A stretch of 34,595 bases of DNA, from the NCBI RefSeq assembly GCF_017592335.1, contig NZ_JACNMP010000031.1, forward strand, positions 1 through 34,595, read 5' to 3'. Below, one piece after another: positions 24,195-33,491 of this stretch (positions are counted from its first letter, which is position 1; each line of letters begins with the position of its first letter). Made by a program: the position numbers and the translations under genes. Origin of the DNA: Pseudaestuariivita rosea (lineage in GTDB: Bacteria; Pseudomonadota; Alphaproteobacteria; Rhodobacterales; Rhodobacteraceae). Under the pieces are notes generated by a model, which saw only the letters and a program-made list of their open reading frames with translations, was not told the origin of the DNA and ran no database searches.

Positions 24195-24905
24195 ATGCAG
24201 CCTGACCAGGTGGCCTATATTAATCTAGAGCATAGAACAGATCGCCGCGCGTTCATGGAAAAACAGCTTGCTGGCTGTCCTTGGCCGGTGTCCAGGATTG
24301 ATGCGGTCAAGCTGCAGCAGGTTGAGGAAGGGTACAGTGTTTTTCGCGAAGACACTGACACCGCGCCGATCGCGATCGCGGCGATTTTCCAGTCCCATAT
24401 GAAAGCCCTTGAGTTTGGGTTGACGACTGTCAAAGACGGGCCTTTTCTGCTTTTGGAAGACGATTGCGCTTTGCCGTCCCGTTATTGGAAACGACATATC
24501 GATATGTCGTCAACGCCGGATTGGCAGATATTGATGGTCAGTACACGGTTTAAAAAACCTGAACTGTCGTCAGAAACTAAGAGCGGGTTTTCCTTTTTCG
24601 GCAAGCCCATTTTCAGGAAGAAAAAGAGAAAACTGCAACCGATCAAGGGCTTGGGGCCCGTATTGCTGAAACCCATGACGGCCGAATATACCATTACGGG
24701 CACCCATTGTGTTTACTTCAAAAATGCAGAAACGATGCGCCTGGTTTTGGATCATATGAACGCTGTCCGGCAGTTTGTTGACGTCGATTCATATTATATT
24801 TCAAATTTTAAGACCTATGGGTTGCGTATATCGGGTGTGCGTGGCGAAGGTTTTGGAAGCGACAACCGGGTTGAGACTGATACGTCTGACACGCCTACGG
24901 GGTAG
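24195..24905 (+). CDS. Glycosyltransferase family 25 protein
   Basis: GT25 enzymes transfer sugars, often in lipopolysaccharide or capsule synthesis, in the cytoplasm. The 236-residue protein shows the family opening VAYINLEHRTDRRAFMEKQL, the conserved AIAAIFQSHMKALEFGL region (residues 60-80), and GPFLLLEDDCALPSRYW, with the ED-D metal-binding motif. A C-terminal block has TGTHCVYFKNAETMRLVL and FVDVDSYYISNFKTYGL. It is shorter than many family members. The start at 24195 has AAGGG nine bases upstream; a further upstream ATG at 24162 is possible. It stands alone between the Fic module and a convergent gene. Sugar and acceptor are unknown. Confidence 0.88.
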   Translation: MQPDQVAYINLEHRTDRRAFMEKQLAGCPWPVSRIDAVKLQQVEEGYSVFREDTDTAPIAIAAIFQSHMKALEFGLTTVKDGPFLLLEDDCALPSRYWKRHIDMSSTPDWQILMVSTRFKKPELSSETKSGFSFFGKPIFRKKKRKLQPIKGLGPVLLKPMTAEYTITGTHCVYFKNAETMRLVLDHMNAVRQFVDVDSYYISNFKTYGLRISGVRGEGFGSDNRVETDTSDTPTG

Positions 24906-24920
24906 GGGTTGCAAAAGGGT

Positions 24921-25376
24921 TCAGTCTTGCCGATGCAGCCTTTTCACGGCGGCCTGGCAGAGGCCAAGGTCCAGCCATTGGCATCCTGCGCAGATCGTTT
25001 GCAGATCATCGGGCTTCACATGCTCGCGGATACGGGCGCTGGCCTGGCCCCAGGTCAGGCGATCCCCGGTCTGCAGATTCAGCGCCTTGGCGTGACGGCG
25101 ATCCAAGGCCTCAATTCGGGCTTGCGACGTACATTTGCTGCCCCGGCGTTTCGGGCAGGGCTGACAGATGTCGTCGGTCTGGCCCACGACCTCGATCACT
25201 GTGTCGGCCCCGCCTGACGCCCGAAGTTGCCCCATGACGATTGCCGTCATGTTGGCGGTGAACGCGTCGGAATAGCCCTTGCCCTCAAACCCGAGCGAAC
25301 AAAGGAAATGATGCGGGCGAAAGCGAAGGGCGGGTACTTGCCCGGTCCCCTGATCCTGCAGCTTCTTACGCGTCAT
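24921..25376 (-). CDS. DUF1284-family protein with cysteine clusters
   Basis: The 151-residue protein contains RFRPHHFLCSLGFEGKGYSDAF, the hallmark start of the DUF1284 family, then CQPCPKRRGSKC and later CAGCQWLDLGLC. These cysteine patterns suggest a metal site or iron-sulfur cluster; this is an inference. The start ATG at 25376 overlaps the end of the GNAT gene by eleven bases, so the two are probably translated together in the purL-GNAT-DUF1284 transcript. Function of the family is not known to me. The open frame continues upstream of 25376 but that part overlaps the GNAT gene and is not coding. Confidence 0.82.
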   Translation of the reverse strand: MTRKKLQDQGTGQVPALRFRPHHFLCSLGFEGKGYSDAFTANMTAIVMGQLRASGGADTVIEVVGQTDDICQPCPKRRGSKCTSQARIEALDRRHAKALNLQTGDRLTWGQASARIREHVKPDDLQTICAGCQWLDLGLCQAAVKRLHRQD

Positions 25377-25836
25377 ATTCATCGCGCAGCATACCATAAA
25401 GTGCCAGATCCGCGTAGTCACCGCTGCGGCGTTTCCAGTGGTGTCGCAATGCGCCTTCGCAGACAAAGCCCGCCTTTTCGTAGGCGCGGCGGGCCCGAGT
25501 GTTGTCGGCGGCCACATCAAACCACAATCTATGTGCTTCGAGGGTCCTGAAAACATGGTGTTTTAACTCGGACAGCATAAGCGTGCCCAGACCGTGACCG
25601 GGCTTGACCAAGGCACATCGGCGCAACTCAACCACACCCTGACTGCCACCGATGGATAACAGCAGAAATCCTGCGGGCGTGTCATCGATTTGAAAAATCA
25701 AAAGATGTTTGGAAGGGTCAGTCCGATAGGACCGCAACTGGTCAGGATGATCGGCGGCAATCATAGACAGGTAATCCGGCCGGTTCTGAAGCGCCGATAT
25801 GAATTCGATATCAGCTGTGGCCGCAGGACGGATCAT
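25366..25836 (-). CDS. GNAT-family N-acetyltransferase
   Basis: The 156-residue protein has the GNAT fold: N-terminal [15 protein letters not shown], central strand [10 protein letters not shown], acetyl-CoA loop [22 protein letters not shown] (Q/RxxGxG/A-like, here GHGLGT), and C-terminal [22 protein letters not shown], the motif B region. The substrate cannot be told; the pattern resembles RimI/RimJ-like and other small-molecule GNATs. It starts within the last four bases of purL (ATGA overlap), so it is translationally coupled to purL and overlaps the next gene. Such tight coupling suggests a link with purine metabolism or simple operon economy. Confidence 0.88.
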   Translation of the reverse strand: MIRPAATADIEFISALQNRPDYLSMIAADHPDQLRSYRTDPSKHLLIFQIDDTPAGFLLLSIGGSQGVVELRRCALVKPGHGLGTLMLSELKHHVFRTLEAHRLWFDVAADNTRARRAYEKAGFVCEGALRHHWKRRSGDYADLALYGMLRDEYDA

Positions 25837-27992
25837 GCGAAGATGTCGCGAAACGTTGCGTGATAGAGTGTTGATAGCTCGTCCAGGGGGGCCTCGGCGG
25901 TGCCGAAACGAACGCTGTCACCGGTGAAGCGGCCAACAGTTTCGATCGGAACACCGGCCTGGCTTGCGGCGATCATCAGGGCTTCGGCCTGATCAAAGTT
26001 GCAGGCGATCAGATAGCGGGCCTGGTCTTCGCCAAACAGGGTCGCGGTGTCGTCAGTCGTCAGGTGAACGCCGACGCCGCCCGCCTCGGCCATCTCAAAG
26101 GCGGCCAGCGCCAGGCCGCCGTCAGACAGGTCGGTACAGGCTTTGATCATTTCGACATTGGCGCGGATGAAATCACCGTTGCGTTTTTCCGCGGCCAGAT
26201 CGACGGGGGGCGCATCGCCTTCTTCACGGTTAAAGACCTCGGCCAGTAAAGCCGATTGCCCCAGATGCCCCTGCGTTTCGCCGACCAGTAGCGCGACATG
26301 CCTGTCGCGCGGCGCGTCATTGATCATCTGGTCGGGCGTGTCGATCAGCCCGACCGCACAGATCGTGGGTGTGGGCAGGATCGCCTGGCCGTCAGTTTCG
26401 TTATAAAGGCTGACATTGCCCGAAACGATCGGCATATCCAGCGCCGCAACCGCCTGACCGATGCCCTGAATGGCCTGCACGAATTGCCCCATGATGGCGG
26501 GCTTTTCGGGGTTGCCGAAGTTCAGATTATCGGTCGTGGCCAGCGGGCGGGCGCCCACGGCGATCAAGTTGCGATAGGCCTCGGCCACCGCCTGTTTGCC
26601 GCCCTCAACCGGGTTCGCCTTGACATAGCGGGGGGTCACATCGCTGCTGAAAGCCAGCGATTTATCCGTGCCATGCACGCGGATGATCCCGGCCCCAAGG
26701 CCCGGCGTGCGGACGGTATCGGCCATCACCATCGTGTCATATTGTTCGTAAACCCACTGTTTGGCAGCATAATTCGGACTGGCCAGCAGCGCCTTCAGGC
26801 CGTCAATGGGGTCGATCTGGGGTACATCGGCCAAGGGGTCAGGTGCAGGCAAAGGGTCCCACGGCCGGTCATACTCGGGTGCCTCGGACGACAGTTTCGA
26901 CAGCGGCAGATCGGCTTTCACCGCGCCATCCAGCATGATGACAAAGCGGTCCTCGGCAATGGTTTCGCCGACGATTGCAAAATCCAGATCCCATTTGTCG
27001 AAGACGGCTTTGGCCTCGGCTTCAAGTTCAGGCTTCAGGACCATCAGCATGCGTTCCTGGGATTCCGACAACATCATCTCATAGGCCGTCATGTTTTCTT
27101 CGCGCACTGGGACCTTTTCCAGATCCAGCCGCACGCCCAGACCGCCCTTGTCGCCCATCTCAACGGCCGAGCATGTCAGCCCCGCCGCGCCCATATCCTG
27201 GATCGAAATCACAGCGCCGGTGGCCATCAGCTCAAGCGTGGCCTCCATCAGGCGCTTTTCGGTGAAGGGGTCGCCTACCTGAACCGTGGGGCGTTTTTCT
27301 TCGATGCTTTCGTCAAATTCTGCGCTGGCCATCGTCGCGCCACCCACACCGTCGCGGCCTGTTTTGGCGCCCAGATAGACGACGGGCATCCCAACGCCTG
27401 AAGCGGCCGAATAGAAGATCTTATCCGCATCGGCCAGACCGGCGGCAAAGGCGTTGACCAGACAGTTGCCGTTGTATGCGGGGTGAAAGCGCACCTCGCC
27501 CCCCACAGTCGGCACGCCGAAACAGTTGCCATAGCCGCCGATGCCCTCGACCACGCCATTGACCAACTGGCGGGTTTTGGGATGTGCGGGGTCTCCGAAA
27601 GACAGCGCATTCATCGCCGCAATGGGTCGCGCGCCCATGGTGAATACGTCGCGCAGAATGCCACCGACACCAGTCGCAGCCCCTTGATAAGGTTCGATAT
27701 AACTGGGGTGGTTGTGGCTTTCCATCTTGAACACCACCGCCTGACCGTCGCCGATATCGACAACGCCCGCATTTTCCCCCGGTCCGCAGATGACCTGAGG
27801 CCCCTCGGTCGGCAGCGTCCGCAGCCATTTTTTTGAGGACTTGTAAGAACAATGTTCGTTCCACATGGCCGAGAATATCCCAAGCTCGGTAAAGGTCGGC
27901 TCGCGGCCAATGATATCCAGAATGCGCTGATATTCGTCGGGTTTAAGGCCGTGGGCCTCGATCAATTCGGGCGTAATCGCCGGGTCGGTCAT
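25833..27992 (-). CDS. purL: Phosphoribosylformylglycinamidine synthase subunit PurL (small type)
   Basis: PurL uses ATP and ammonia delivered by PurQ to make FGAM in purine synthesis, in the cytoplasm. The 719-residue protein is of the small PurL type that needs separate PurS and PurQ, neither of which is in the window. Visible segments are [38 protein letters not shown] (ATP/Mg site), [30 protein letters not shown] and the second-half segment [18 protein letters not shown]. The start at 27992 gives [10 protein letters not shown]; the longer frame has an unlikely leader. It leads an operon with the GNAT and DUF1284 genes (ATGA overlap). The gene at 28106 is divergent from it. Confidence 0.97.
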   Translation of the reverse strand: MTDPAITPELIEAHGLKPDEYQRILDIIGREPTFTELGIFSAMWNEHCSYKSSKKWLRTLPTEGPQVICGPGENAGVVDIGDGQAVVFKMESHNHPSYIEPYQGAATGVGGILRDVFTMGARPIAAMNALSFGDPAHPKTRQLVNGVVEGIGGYGNCFGVPTVGGEVRFHPAYNGNCLVNAFAAGLADADKIFYSAASGVGMPVVYLGAKTGRDGVGGATMASAEFDESIEEKRPTVQVGDPFTEKRLMEATLELMATGAVISIQDMGAAGLTCSAVEMGDKGGLGVRLDLEKVPVREENMTAYEMMLSESQERMLMVLKPELEAEAKAVFDKWDLDFAIVGETIAEDRFVIMLDGAVKADLPLSKLSSEAPEYDRPWDPLPAPDPLADVPQIDPIDGLKALLASPNYAAKQWVYEQYDTMVMADTVRTPGLGAGIIRVHGTDKSLAFSSDVTPRYVKANPVEGGKQAVAEAYRNLIAVGARPLATTDNLNFGNPEKPAIMGQFVQAIQGIGQAVAALDMPIVSGNVSLYNETDGQAILPTPTICAVGLIDTPDQMINDAPRDRHVALLVGETQGHLGQSALLAEVFNREEGDAPPVDLAAEKRNGDFIRANVEMIKACTDLSDGGLALAAFEMAEAGGVGVHLTTDDTATLFGEDQARYLIACNFDQAEALMIAASQAGVPIETVGRFTGDSVRFGTAEAPLDELSTLYHATFRDIFA

Positions 27993-28105
27993 GGGGTGTC
28001 CCTGTTTCTTGGTCGGTGACGTCATAAGCCAAGGCCGCGCAATGTGGAAGGGGCTTTGCGCTGTGGTGGCTGGTCATGTGAGCGTTGGCGGCATATGTAA
28101 CGGTC

Positions 28106-28576
28106 ATGACCTGTCGCTGGCCAATTCTTGCAGTTTTTCTGATGGGTGGCTGTGCCGAGCTGATGCCCGTTGCGCCCCCGCAGTCAACGCCCGTGCAGAC
28201 AACCGTGGCCGAGGTGCCCGTTGCCCGGCCCCCGGTTCAGACGGCCCGCACGGTGGATCAGTTCGACACCACCACTGCGGCGGATCGGGCCACGGTCATC
28301 ACCGCCGCCCAAACCGCTCAGGCCGAGGTGGCGCTGGGGCGCACAATCGCCAGTCTGGGTGACCCCACCGATCCGGGCTTCTGGCTGAAAACCCCACTGG
28401 TTGAGGATGTTCGCCCCGGTCGCATCGCCTATCCGGCGAATGGCAAAACTGTGGTTGTCGAACTGCGTCCCCTGGACGCCCCCAACACTGCAGGCAGCCA
28501 GATTTCGCTTCCCGCCATGCGCGTGATCGAAGCGCCGCTGACAGGCTTGCCCGAGATTGAGGTTTTTGGAAGGTAA
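28106..28576 (+). CDS. Small putative lipoprotein of unknown function
   Basis: This 156-residue product begins MTCRWPILAVFLMGGCAEL, a lipoprotein signal with lipobox MGGC and lipidated Cys near residue 16. A Pro/Val/Thr-rich stretch follows (about residues 20-50), then an Ala/Thr-rich helix and a C-terminal domain with GFWLKTPLVEDVRPGRI and ISLPAMRVIEAPLTGLPEIEVFGR. I do not recognise a named family; similar short proteins are found in roseobacters. The start at 28106 is chosen because it starts the signal directly; an alternative TTG is upstream. It diverges from purL with about 110 bp between them. Confidence 0.72.
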   Translation: MTCRWPILAVFLMGGCAELMPVAPPQSTPVQTTVAEVPVARPPVQTARTVDQFDTTTAADRATVITAAQTAQAEVALGRTIASLGDPTDPGFWLKTPLVEDVRPGRIAYPANGKTVVVELRPLDAPNTAGSQISLPAMRVIEAPLTGLPEIEVFGR

Positions 28577-28708
28577 GATTGACGTCAGACTATATTGACT
28601 GAGTGACAGTTTGCGTTAAGGTACAGAAATCATTAATTATTTCAGATAAAAATAGACTTTATAAATATAACCTTGAGAACCTAAAAAGATTGAAATGAAA
28701 TGCGTAGG

Positions 28709-28831
28709 GCAGAGACCGTCCGCGGGTGGGCGAGAAGCGCCCGCCGTCGTGCTGAAAGCACGCCTGCGGCGTGACTGGGGGGCGGTCGGGCGCTGCCCGG
28801 TGGTGCCCACCGGGCGGGAGTGGTTGAGCCA
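28709..28831. repeat. Structured intergenic repeat family B, copy 2
   Basis: This carries the same conserved ends as the element at 20232-20325 (CGGGTGGGCGAGAAGCGCCC and GGTCGGGCGCTGCCCGGTGG, then GAGTGGTTGAGCCA). AGCGCCC (28736-28742) pairs with GGGCGCT (28788-28794), and CCCGGTGG (28796-28803) with CCACCGGG (28807-28814) around loop TGC. The apical part differs from copy 1 and holds its own hairpin (CGTGCTGAAAGCACG). It lies between convergent genes ending at 28576 and 28858. The rest of that gap (28577-28708) is AT-rich with no gene seen. Confidence 0.75.
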
Positions 28832-28857
28832 GGCATTTCGGACTTTTAATAGGATAT

Positions 28858-29814
28858 CTAAAACCACCTGCGCCAGCGGAAGATGATCACCTGGATGACA
28901 GCCAGCACGATCAATGCGCCGGTGAATATCCAGAACGCGCTGGCCGCTGAGGCGCCGGGCATGCCGCCCAGGTTGATCCCCATCAGGCCCGTCAGAAACC
29001 CAAGGGGCAGGAAGATCGCCGAGATGATGGACAACAGATAAAGATTGCGGTTCAGCCGGTCGGCCAGCACATTGGCCAGCTCATCCTTGACGACCTGCAG
29101 GCGTTCGCGGATAGCGTCCAGATCCTCGATCGTGCGGATCAGGCGGTCGTTTGATTCACTCAGCGACCGTCGATCGGCTTCACTTATAAACGGCAGGCCC
29201 GCGCGTAAGATATCCGACACGGCATCCCGTTGCGGTGCGATGTAGCGGCGAAAGGTGACGACCTGCCTGCGGGCCTCGGCGATGCGCAGGCGCAGCACGC
29301 TGTCGGGTTTGTCCAGTATCGCGTTTTCAATGGCATCGGTTTCATCATCCAGATCGCGCAGGAACCGTTCAATGTAGTGGCCGATCTTTTCGATCAAGGC
29401 GTGCAGGAAGGCCCCCGGCGTATCGGGTCCGCGCCCCTTTTCGACGGCCTGGGACAGTTCTTCAATCGACGACAGCCGCCGAAGCGCCAAGGATACAACG
29501 CCCTGCGCACTGATCCAAAGGCGGACGGATACCATATCATCGGGATCCTGGCCCTGGTTTGTGTTCACCCCGCGCAGGATCACCAGCAGCGCATCATCGG
29601 TCACTTTGGCCCGCGGACGTGTTTCAGCGGCCAATAGGGCCTCGGTCGCGTAGGGGCTTACAAAGGGCAGATGCGTCATCATCCAGTCACGGGTATCGGG
29701 CGCATCGGCCTTCAGGTGCAGCCAAAACGGGGCTTTAGCCAAGGCCTGATCCCCGTCAATATTTAGGGGGCCATTCGGTGACAGGCTATAAGCTTTTAGC
29801 AGATGATCCGGCAT
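28858..29814 (-). CDS. CorA-family divalent cation transporter, ZntB-like
   Basis: The 318-residue protein has a cytoplasmic N-terminal domain, a long helical region (about residues 140-250, with ESNDRLIRTIEDLDAIRERL), and two C-terminal transmembrane helices. The loop between them reads GLMGINLGGMPG. The pore motif GMN of classical CorA is GIN here, with GGMPG after it, which matches ZntB-type members that transport zinc. It ends in the basic WRRWF tail. An alternative TTG start is at 29826, and no clear ribosome binding site precedes either. No operon partner is evident; a DUF1127 gene diverges from it. Confidence 0.9.
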   Translation of the reverse strand: MPDHLLKAYSLSPNGPLNIDGDQALAKAPFWLHLKADAPDTRDWMMTHLPFVSPYATEALLAAETRPRAKVTDDALLVILRGVNTNQGQDPDDMVSVRLWISAQGVVSLALRRLSSIEELSQAVEKGRGPDTPGAFLHALIEKIGHYIERFLRDLDDETDAIENAILDKPDSVLRLRIAEARRQVVTFRRYIAPQRDAVSDILRAGLPFISEADRRSLSESNDRLIRTIEDLDAIRERLQVVKDELANVLADRLNRNLYLLSIISAIFLPLGFLTGLMGINLGGMPGASAASAFWIFTGALIVLAVIQVIIFRWRRWF

Positions 29815-29996
29815 CAAAAATCGCAATCATATGGGTACATTGACGTCCAGTCGTGACAAACATGCCCGCCGCCTTCAACCGTTTTATGCGCTGAGTGCAA
29901 GGCGGGGCTTCGCAATTAGCACTACAAAAGTCATTATTGCTGACCTATTTTCATCCATGAGGGAGGACAAAGGCGCGTAACGATTGGAGCACTATC

Positions 29997-30215
29997 ATGG
30001 CCTTTATCACCGACACATTCGACCGCCCGCGGTCATCTTTTCTGAAAAACCTCTGGACTGGTCTGATCGCGCTGCGTGAACGGTCGCTGAATTGCGAAGG
30101 GCGCGTGGACCAAATCGACGCATTGAATGCCAAGTCAGATCAGGACCTGGCCAAACTGGGCCTGACGCGCGACGATATTCCGCGTTATGTTTTCCGGGAT
30201 CACATCTATCTGTAA
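29997..30215 (+). CDS. DUF1127-family small protein
   Basis: This 72-residue protein ends in the DUF1127-like motif KSDQDLAKLGLTRDDIPRYVFRD, preceded by a basic helical segment RSSFLKNLWTGLIALRERS. DUF1127 proteins are small arginine- and aspartate-rich polypeptides common in alphaproteobacteria; in other species they affect phosphate and stress-related RNA metabolism. The assignment comes from motif and size. TTGGAGC lies eight bases before the ATG. The gene has its own upstream gap of 170 bases and stands alone. Confidence 0.85.
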   Translation: MAFITDTFDRPRSSFLKNLWTGLIALRERSLNCEGRVDQIDALNAKSDQDLAKLGLTRDDIPRYVFRDHIYL

Positions 30216-30354
30216 GCACCGGGTGGTCTGCGGAAATGCAACGGCGGTTGTGTTTCCTGACCTCTGGTCAAGATTTGCTCTTGCCATTTTCAGCGCAGCT
30301 TAGGACGTTGGTTTGAAGCGCCCTTGCGGTGCTGAAAGGTAAAAGGGCGATTTC

Positions 30355-30948
30355 ATGAGACGATTTGTTATCTGCGCAGCGGCATGTCTGTGCCCGCTGG
30401 GGCTGGCTGCGGAATGCGTGACGGGTGACATGGTGAATGACAAAGGCATCATCGCCCGTTTTGATGATGGTGCCGTTGAAACCCATGTACGTCATGATGA
30501 TCAGATGATCGCCGTCATAACCGAGGGCGATGGCACATGGCGCACGATGTTGGCCAAGGGTATCTATCTGATCGAGGTCATCGATGTCATCAACGGCAAT
30601 CCCGATCCAAGCAGCCGGTTCTTGGTGAATTTTGACACCGCGGTTCAGGATCTGCCCCTGCCCACCGATCAGGAAACATTCGAGGTCGTCGCAACGTCAT
30701 CCTATCCGGGCGATGTGCCGGTCAGCGAAACGCATAACTATTCGTTCGGACCTGCGGAAACGCTTCAGGTGGGTGACTGTTCGTATCAGTCCATTCCGAT
30801 CACGATGCGCTATATGTCTGACGTCGAAAGCTCGATCGAGATTGTTGACTATCTTCCTGAACTTGGCACCAGCTTTCTTCGGTTTGAACAGTACGACGAT
30901 CAGGAACGCTATACCTATCGACTGCTTAGCCTGACGGCGGCGCGGTAA
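30355..30948 (+). CDS. Secreted protein of unknown function
   Basis: I do not recognise this 197-residue protein. It begins MRRFVICAAACLCPLGLAAEC, a signal peptide; a Cys lies right after the likely cleavage site AAE-C, and another in VQVGDCSYQ-like LQVGDCSYQSIPITM, so one disulfide is possible. The rest is beta-rich and acidic (about 26 acidic residues), with no transmembrane helix. It lies 16 bases upstream of ureE on the same strand and may share its transcript. A periplasmic role is inferred from the signal peptide only. Confidence 0.7.
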   Translation: MRRFVICAAACLCPLGLAAECVTGDMVNDKGIIARFDDGAVETHVRHDDQMIAVITEGDGTWRTMLAKGIYLIEVIDVINGNPDPSSRFLVNFDTAVQDLPLPTDQETFEVVATSSYPGDVPVSETHNYSFGPAETLQVGDCSYQSIPITMRYMSDVESSIEIVDYLPELGTSFLRFEQYDDQERYTYRLLSLTAAR

Positions 30949-30964
30949 CTAAAATAGAGCCTGC

Positions 30965-31414
30965 ATGACACACAAAGCCATATCCGTAAGACGCCAGAGT
31001 GATTGGGCCGATGCCGTTGGCAGCGTGACCCTTGGCTATGACGACCGCATGCTGCGGCGCAAGCGGCTGACGCTGGATCAGGGGGATAGCCTGCTGGTCG
31101 ATCTGCCAGAGACCATTTCGCTGGATGCAGGCGACGCGTTTGAGCTGGAAACCGGTCAGTTTGTCGAGGTGCGTGCCGCCACCGAAGACCTGCTGCAGAT
31201 CACCGGCGATCTGCCGCGGCTGGCCTGGCACATCGGCAATCGCCACACGCCCTGCCAGATCGAACAGGACAGGTTATTGATCAAATCCGACCACGTTCTG
31301 CGTGACATGCTGGAAAAATTGGGTGCGACGATCACGCCCGTTTCCGAACCCTTCATCCCCGAAGGCGGCGCCTATGGTCACGGCCGCACAATGGGTCACC
31401 ATCATTCGCATTAA
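30965..31414 (+). CDS. ureE: Urease accessory protein UreE
   Basis: UreE is a cytoplasmic nickel chaperone that delivers Ni to the urease active site with UreD, UreF and UreG. The 149-residue protein has the N-terminal beta domain (GSVTLGYDDRMLRRKRLTLDQG), the conserved WHIGNRHTPCQIE (nickel-binding His region) and a short His-rich C-terminus GHGRTMGHHHSH. No other urease gene is in the window: a secreted protein precedes it and a convergent kinase gene follows. The ure genes are therefore either elsewhere or absent. The start at 30965 is the natural one. Confidence 0.93.
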   Translation: MTHKAISVRRQSDWADAVGSVTLGYDDRMLRRKRLTLDQGDSLLVDLPETISLDAGDAFELETGQFVEVRAATEDLLQITGDLPRLAWHIGNRHTPCQIEQDRLLIKSDHVLRDMLEKLGATITPVSEPFIPEGGAYGHGRTMGHHHSH

Positions 31415-31430
31415 AGTTTACGGCGGCGCT

Positions 31431-33215
31431 TTAGTAATCAGCGACTTCGTGCGCAGTTTTTATGACCGAAAAATCGATCCGGACGATATAGCTTTGGCCT
31501 TCGTGCGATGTATGCAGGGTACCGCCAAGCTGCCGGGCGAAGGCTTTGATCAGTTGTGATCCGAGGCCGGTTTCAAGGCTGTTATCCTCAGACGTGGGGG
31601 CGGTGGAATTATAGACCTCAAGTCGGGCCATGTCATCGTCTGTCGTTTCAAAAATGACGCGGATGTAGGGCACCGCGTCGGGTGGGGTGCCAAGGTATTT
31701 GATGGCATTGGTGACCATCTCTGACACGGCCAAAGTCAGCGGGATCGCCTGTTCGGGAACCATTGTGATATCTTCCAGTGACAGGCTTTGATCAACCTTC
31801 TGCCCGCTTTGCAATGTGCCCGACACAAGCTGGTTGAAGATCTGCCGGATCAGTTCACCGGCGTTGATATTGTTCAGGTTTTCGGTCTGATAAAGATTGC
31901 GGTGCACAGTCGCCAGACTAAGGATGCGGTCCTGTAGTCGCCCCATGGCGGCATGCGTTCTGGGGTCCTGGGTGCGGCGCATTTGCAGGTTCATGATCGA
32001 CGAAATCAGCTGCAGATTATTCTTGACCCGGTGGTGGACCTCTTTCAGCAGGATGTTCTTTTCCTGCACGGTCTTTTCCAGCCGGGCTTCATCCTCGATC
32101 AGGGCCTCGGCCATATGCAGGAAGTCGTCCTCCATATCCTGCAGTTCGCGCACCATGGTGCGTTTTTCGGGATTGGTTCGCAAATGCCGGTCCAGGGCAA
32201 AGCGGCGCATCTGACGACCCAGCCTGCGGACATGGCGGATCACCAGCCGGTTTATCGCGAAAAAAGCCACTGAAAGAGTGACCAGCCACATCAGCAGCGG
32301 AAAGGTTGCCGCTGGCATGTTGATGCCCCACCGCATCGCCACAGCCGCTTCGTCATTCCAAGTGGCCAGCGCATAGACGGTGTCTGGCACGATCGGCACA
32401 ACGGCGAAAATGCGATCTTCCCCACTGCGATCCTGACCCGAAAACGCAAAGGACCTGTTGCGCAGCAGTGTTGCGATCTGCCGGTCAGCGGGCAGGCGGA
32501 GGCTGGCGTCCTGCAATCCCAGTTCTGATGTCAGGATTTTACCCTGATCGTTGATCGTGATCAGATCAATCGGTTCGCGTGCATCGATTGCTTCGTCGTT
32601 GTGGATGATTTGTTCATGCGGGATCGAAATACTGATGTAGCCCTGGAAAATGCTGCGTTCATAGACCGGCCAGCCGATGATCAAAACCGACGTCTGGCTA
32701 AGCGGAGCAGTCAGATTTGCGTCGACAAAGGGCACAGGGGTCTGCATGCGCATGTCGAAGTTATCGTCGTTGGAAAAATTATAAGGGCGCTTGGTCGACG
32801 AACACACCATCATGCCGTCGGGGGGCAGAAAGCCCACGAAAGAATAGCCCGGACTTTGGGTCAGATAATCGTGCATATAAGTGCTGCAGGCTGCGGGGTC
32901 ATCGCGCTTGGATCGGATCGACTGACCGATCGCCTGGGCCGATCCAAAGGCGCGTTCAATGGTCTGGCGTTCGTCGGATGCTGACCGTTGTGTCAGTGCC
33001 AGCAGGGACAATTCGGCGCGTTCCTTGACCTCTTTCGACAGGTTTTGGGTTTGCGAAATCGAAATCAGACCCAGGGGCAGCAACGCGATTGACAGCAGCA
33101 ACATAAGCCTGATCCCAAGGCTTTGATGCCAGGGCCAGTTTCTGTGTCTACGCTTGATCACGGCTTCTTGAACCCGCCTGTGACGGTGTTGCTTAGCCAA
33201 AATCCTGGCATACAC
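31431..33215 (-). CDS. Membrane sensor histidine kinase, HisKA_2 family
   Basis: The 594-residue protein has two membrane segments (about 36-54 and 302-322) that enclose an extracytoplasmic sensor region. A juxtamembrane helix, a coiled-coil stretch (QDMEDDFLHMAEALIEDEARLEKTVQEK) and the HisKA_2 H-box EVHHRVKNNLQLISS with His395 follow. The ATPase domain shows N503 (EMVTNAIKY) and a G-rich GLGSQLIKAFA. HisKA_2 kinases commonly phosphorylate PhyR-type regulators, and phyR is divergent next door. The GTG start at 33215 lies two bases after the nepR stop, so it is in one transcript with nepR. Alternative starts a few codons in (for example GTG at VIKRRH) are possible. Confidence 0.88.
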   Translation of the reverse strand: MYARILAKQHRHRRVQEAVIKRRHRNWPWHQSLGIRLMLLLSIALLPLGLISISQTQNLSKEVKERAELSLLALTQRSASDERQTIERAFGSAQAIGQSIRSKRDDPAACSTYMHDYLTQSPGYSFVGFLPPDGMMVCSSTKRPYNFSNDDNFDMRMQTPVPFVDANLTAPLSQTSVLIIGWPVYERSIFQGYISISIPHEQIIHNDEAIDAREPIDLITINDQGKILTSELGLQDASLRLPADRQIATLLRNRSFAFSGQDRSGEDRIFAVVPIVPDTVYALATWNDEAAVAMRWGINMPAATFPLLMWLVTLSVAFFAINRLVIRHVRRLGRQMRRFALDRHLRTNPEKRTMVRELQDMEDDFLHMAEALIEDEARLEKTVQEKNILLKEVHHRVKNNLQLISSIMNLQMRRTQDPRTHAAMGRLQDRILSLATVHRNLYQTENLNNINAGELIRQIFNQLVSGTLQSGQKVDQSLSLEDITMVPEQAIPLTLAVSEMVTNAIKYLGTPPDAVPYIRVIFETTDDDMARLEVYNSTAPTSEDNSLETGLGSQLIKAFARQLGGTLHTSHEGQSYIVRIDFSVIKTAHEVADY

Positions 33216-33217
33216 CG

Positions 33218-33388
33218 CTATGTGTCATCCTTGTCGTGAACTGGATTAGAGTGCAATTCGCATTTTTTCAATCGATCAAGCAGGTATTTGAAGCGTTCAG
33301 GCATATCAGTGTCCAACGCGCTACAAAATGCGCGTTTGAGATTTTCATCAATATCTTCTGACTGTTTTATTCGCTTCTCTTCCGTCAT
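33218..33388 (-). CDS. nepR: Anti-sigma factor NepR
   Basis: NepR binds the general stress sigma factor EcfG and keeps it inactive until phosphorylated PhyR binds NepR instead. The 56-residue protein has the conserved core DIDENLKRAFCSALDTDMPERFKYLLDRLKK, which matches the NepR helices, including the P-x-R-F turn. It is followed by a short acidic tail. Two starts are possible (33388 and 33397); the first is used here because AAGGG is at a workable distance. The neighbours are decisive: a HisKA_2 kinase follows after two bases and phyR is divergent. Confidence 0.85.
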   Translation of the reverse strand: MTEEKRIKQSEDIDENLKRAFCSALDTDMPERFKYLLDRLKKCELHSNPVHDKDDT

Positions 33389-33491
33389 GCGCAGCATTAC
33401 CCTTGATCCCGACGTCAATCACTCATACTCCGAACAAAGATGCGATTTGGTTAATGTGGGCGTGAGGCTACAGAAATAAAGGGGCTGCGGC

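Noticed and set aside
22800-24200. CRISPR array or phage attachment site in the AT-rich region
   Set aside because: No regularly spaced direct repeats and no tRNA-like duplication are visible; the only coherent content is the Fic module.
26298-27401. Long open frame on the plus strand opposite purL
   Set aside because: purL is certain on the minus strand; the antisense product has low-complexity composition and no ribosome binding site.
33418-33491. EcfG-type promoter between nepR and phyR (CGAAC and GGTT)
   Set aside because: The spacing between the two parts is 14 bp, too short for the GGAAC-N16-17-CGTT consensus, and the first box lacks GG. It does not count as support for EcfG control.
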